From positions 1 to 5,085 of the forward strand of contig WFXK01000193.1 of assembly GCA_015490695.1 (NCBI GenBank): 5,085 nucleotides of DNA, written 5' to 3'. The position numbers and the translations under genes are program-made. Positions 5,078-5,085 of this stretch are shown one piece after another; the first letter of the stretch is position 1; the number at the start of each line of letters is the position of its first letter. The DNA comes from Bacteroidota bacterium (lineage in GTDB: Bacteria > Bacteroidota > Bacteroidia > SpSt-205 > S141-50). The notes under the pieces were generated by a model. That model had not been told where the DNA came from. It worked only from the letters and a program-made list of their open reading frames with translations, and did not search any database.

Positions 5078-5085
5078 AGCAGCCG

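Overview
The window carries six protein-coding genes packed almost edge to edge in moderately AT-rich DNA. It most likely comes from a member of the Bacteroidota. Three things point there. The QueA-like and IspD proteins carry Bacteroidota-style sequence, such as the ARKIRVGNKLYFG stretch and an AGGKGERM nucleotide-binding loop. The intergenic gaps hold exact matches to the Bacteroidota -7 element TAnnTTTG. Shine-Dalgarno sequences are weak or absent. A species cannot be named from this sequence.

Left part (1-1577, minus strand): a prohibitin-type SPFH membrane protein gene is followed, with a one-base stop/start overlap (TAATG), by the N-terminal half of a TRAM-domain, iron-sulfur 23S rRNA (uracil-5-)-methyltransferase (rlmD type) that runs off the left edge. 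A 58-base divergent promoter region (1578-1635) separates this pair from the plus-strand pair.

Middle (1636-3368, plus strand): a queA-family gene (queuosine tRNA modification) and ispD (MEP isoprenoid pathway) lie two bases apart and are probably co-transcribed. The QueA-like protein keeps the family length and its peripheral sequence, but many motifs that are nearly invariant in the family are altered. This is the most unusual protein observation in the window. IspD also lacks one of the expected substrate-site residues.

Right part (3358-5077, minus strand): sufS (cysteine desulfurase) converges on ispD. The two 3' ends overlap by 11 bases inside a perfect inverted repeat. sufS has its own recognisable promoter. 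A 27-base interrupted palindrome fills the space from the -7 box to the ATG and looks like an operator. Upstream of sufS is a small gene for a protein with a sigma-70 region-4-like helix-turn-helix at its C terminus and a strongly acidic N-terminal half with no Lys or Arg over 64 residues. It does not match a sigma factor with a recognisable region 2, and its role is unknown.

There is no gene-free stretch longer than about 60 bases. No tRNA, rRNA, CRISPR array or insertion sequence was seen.
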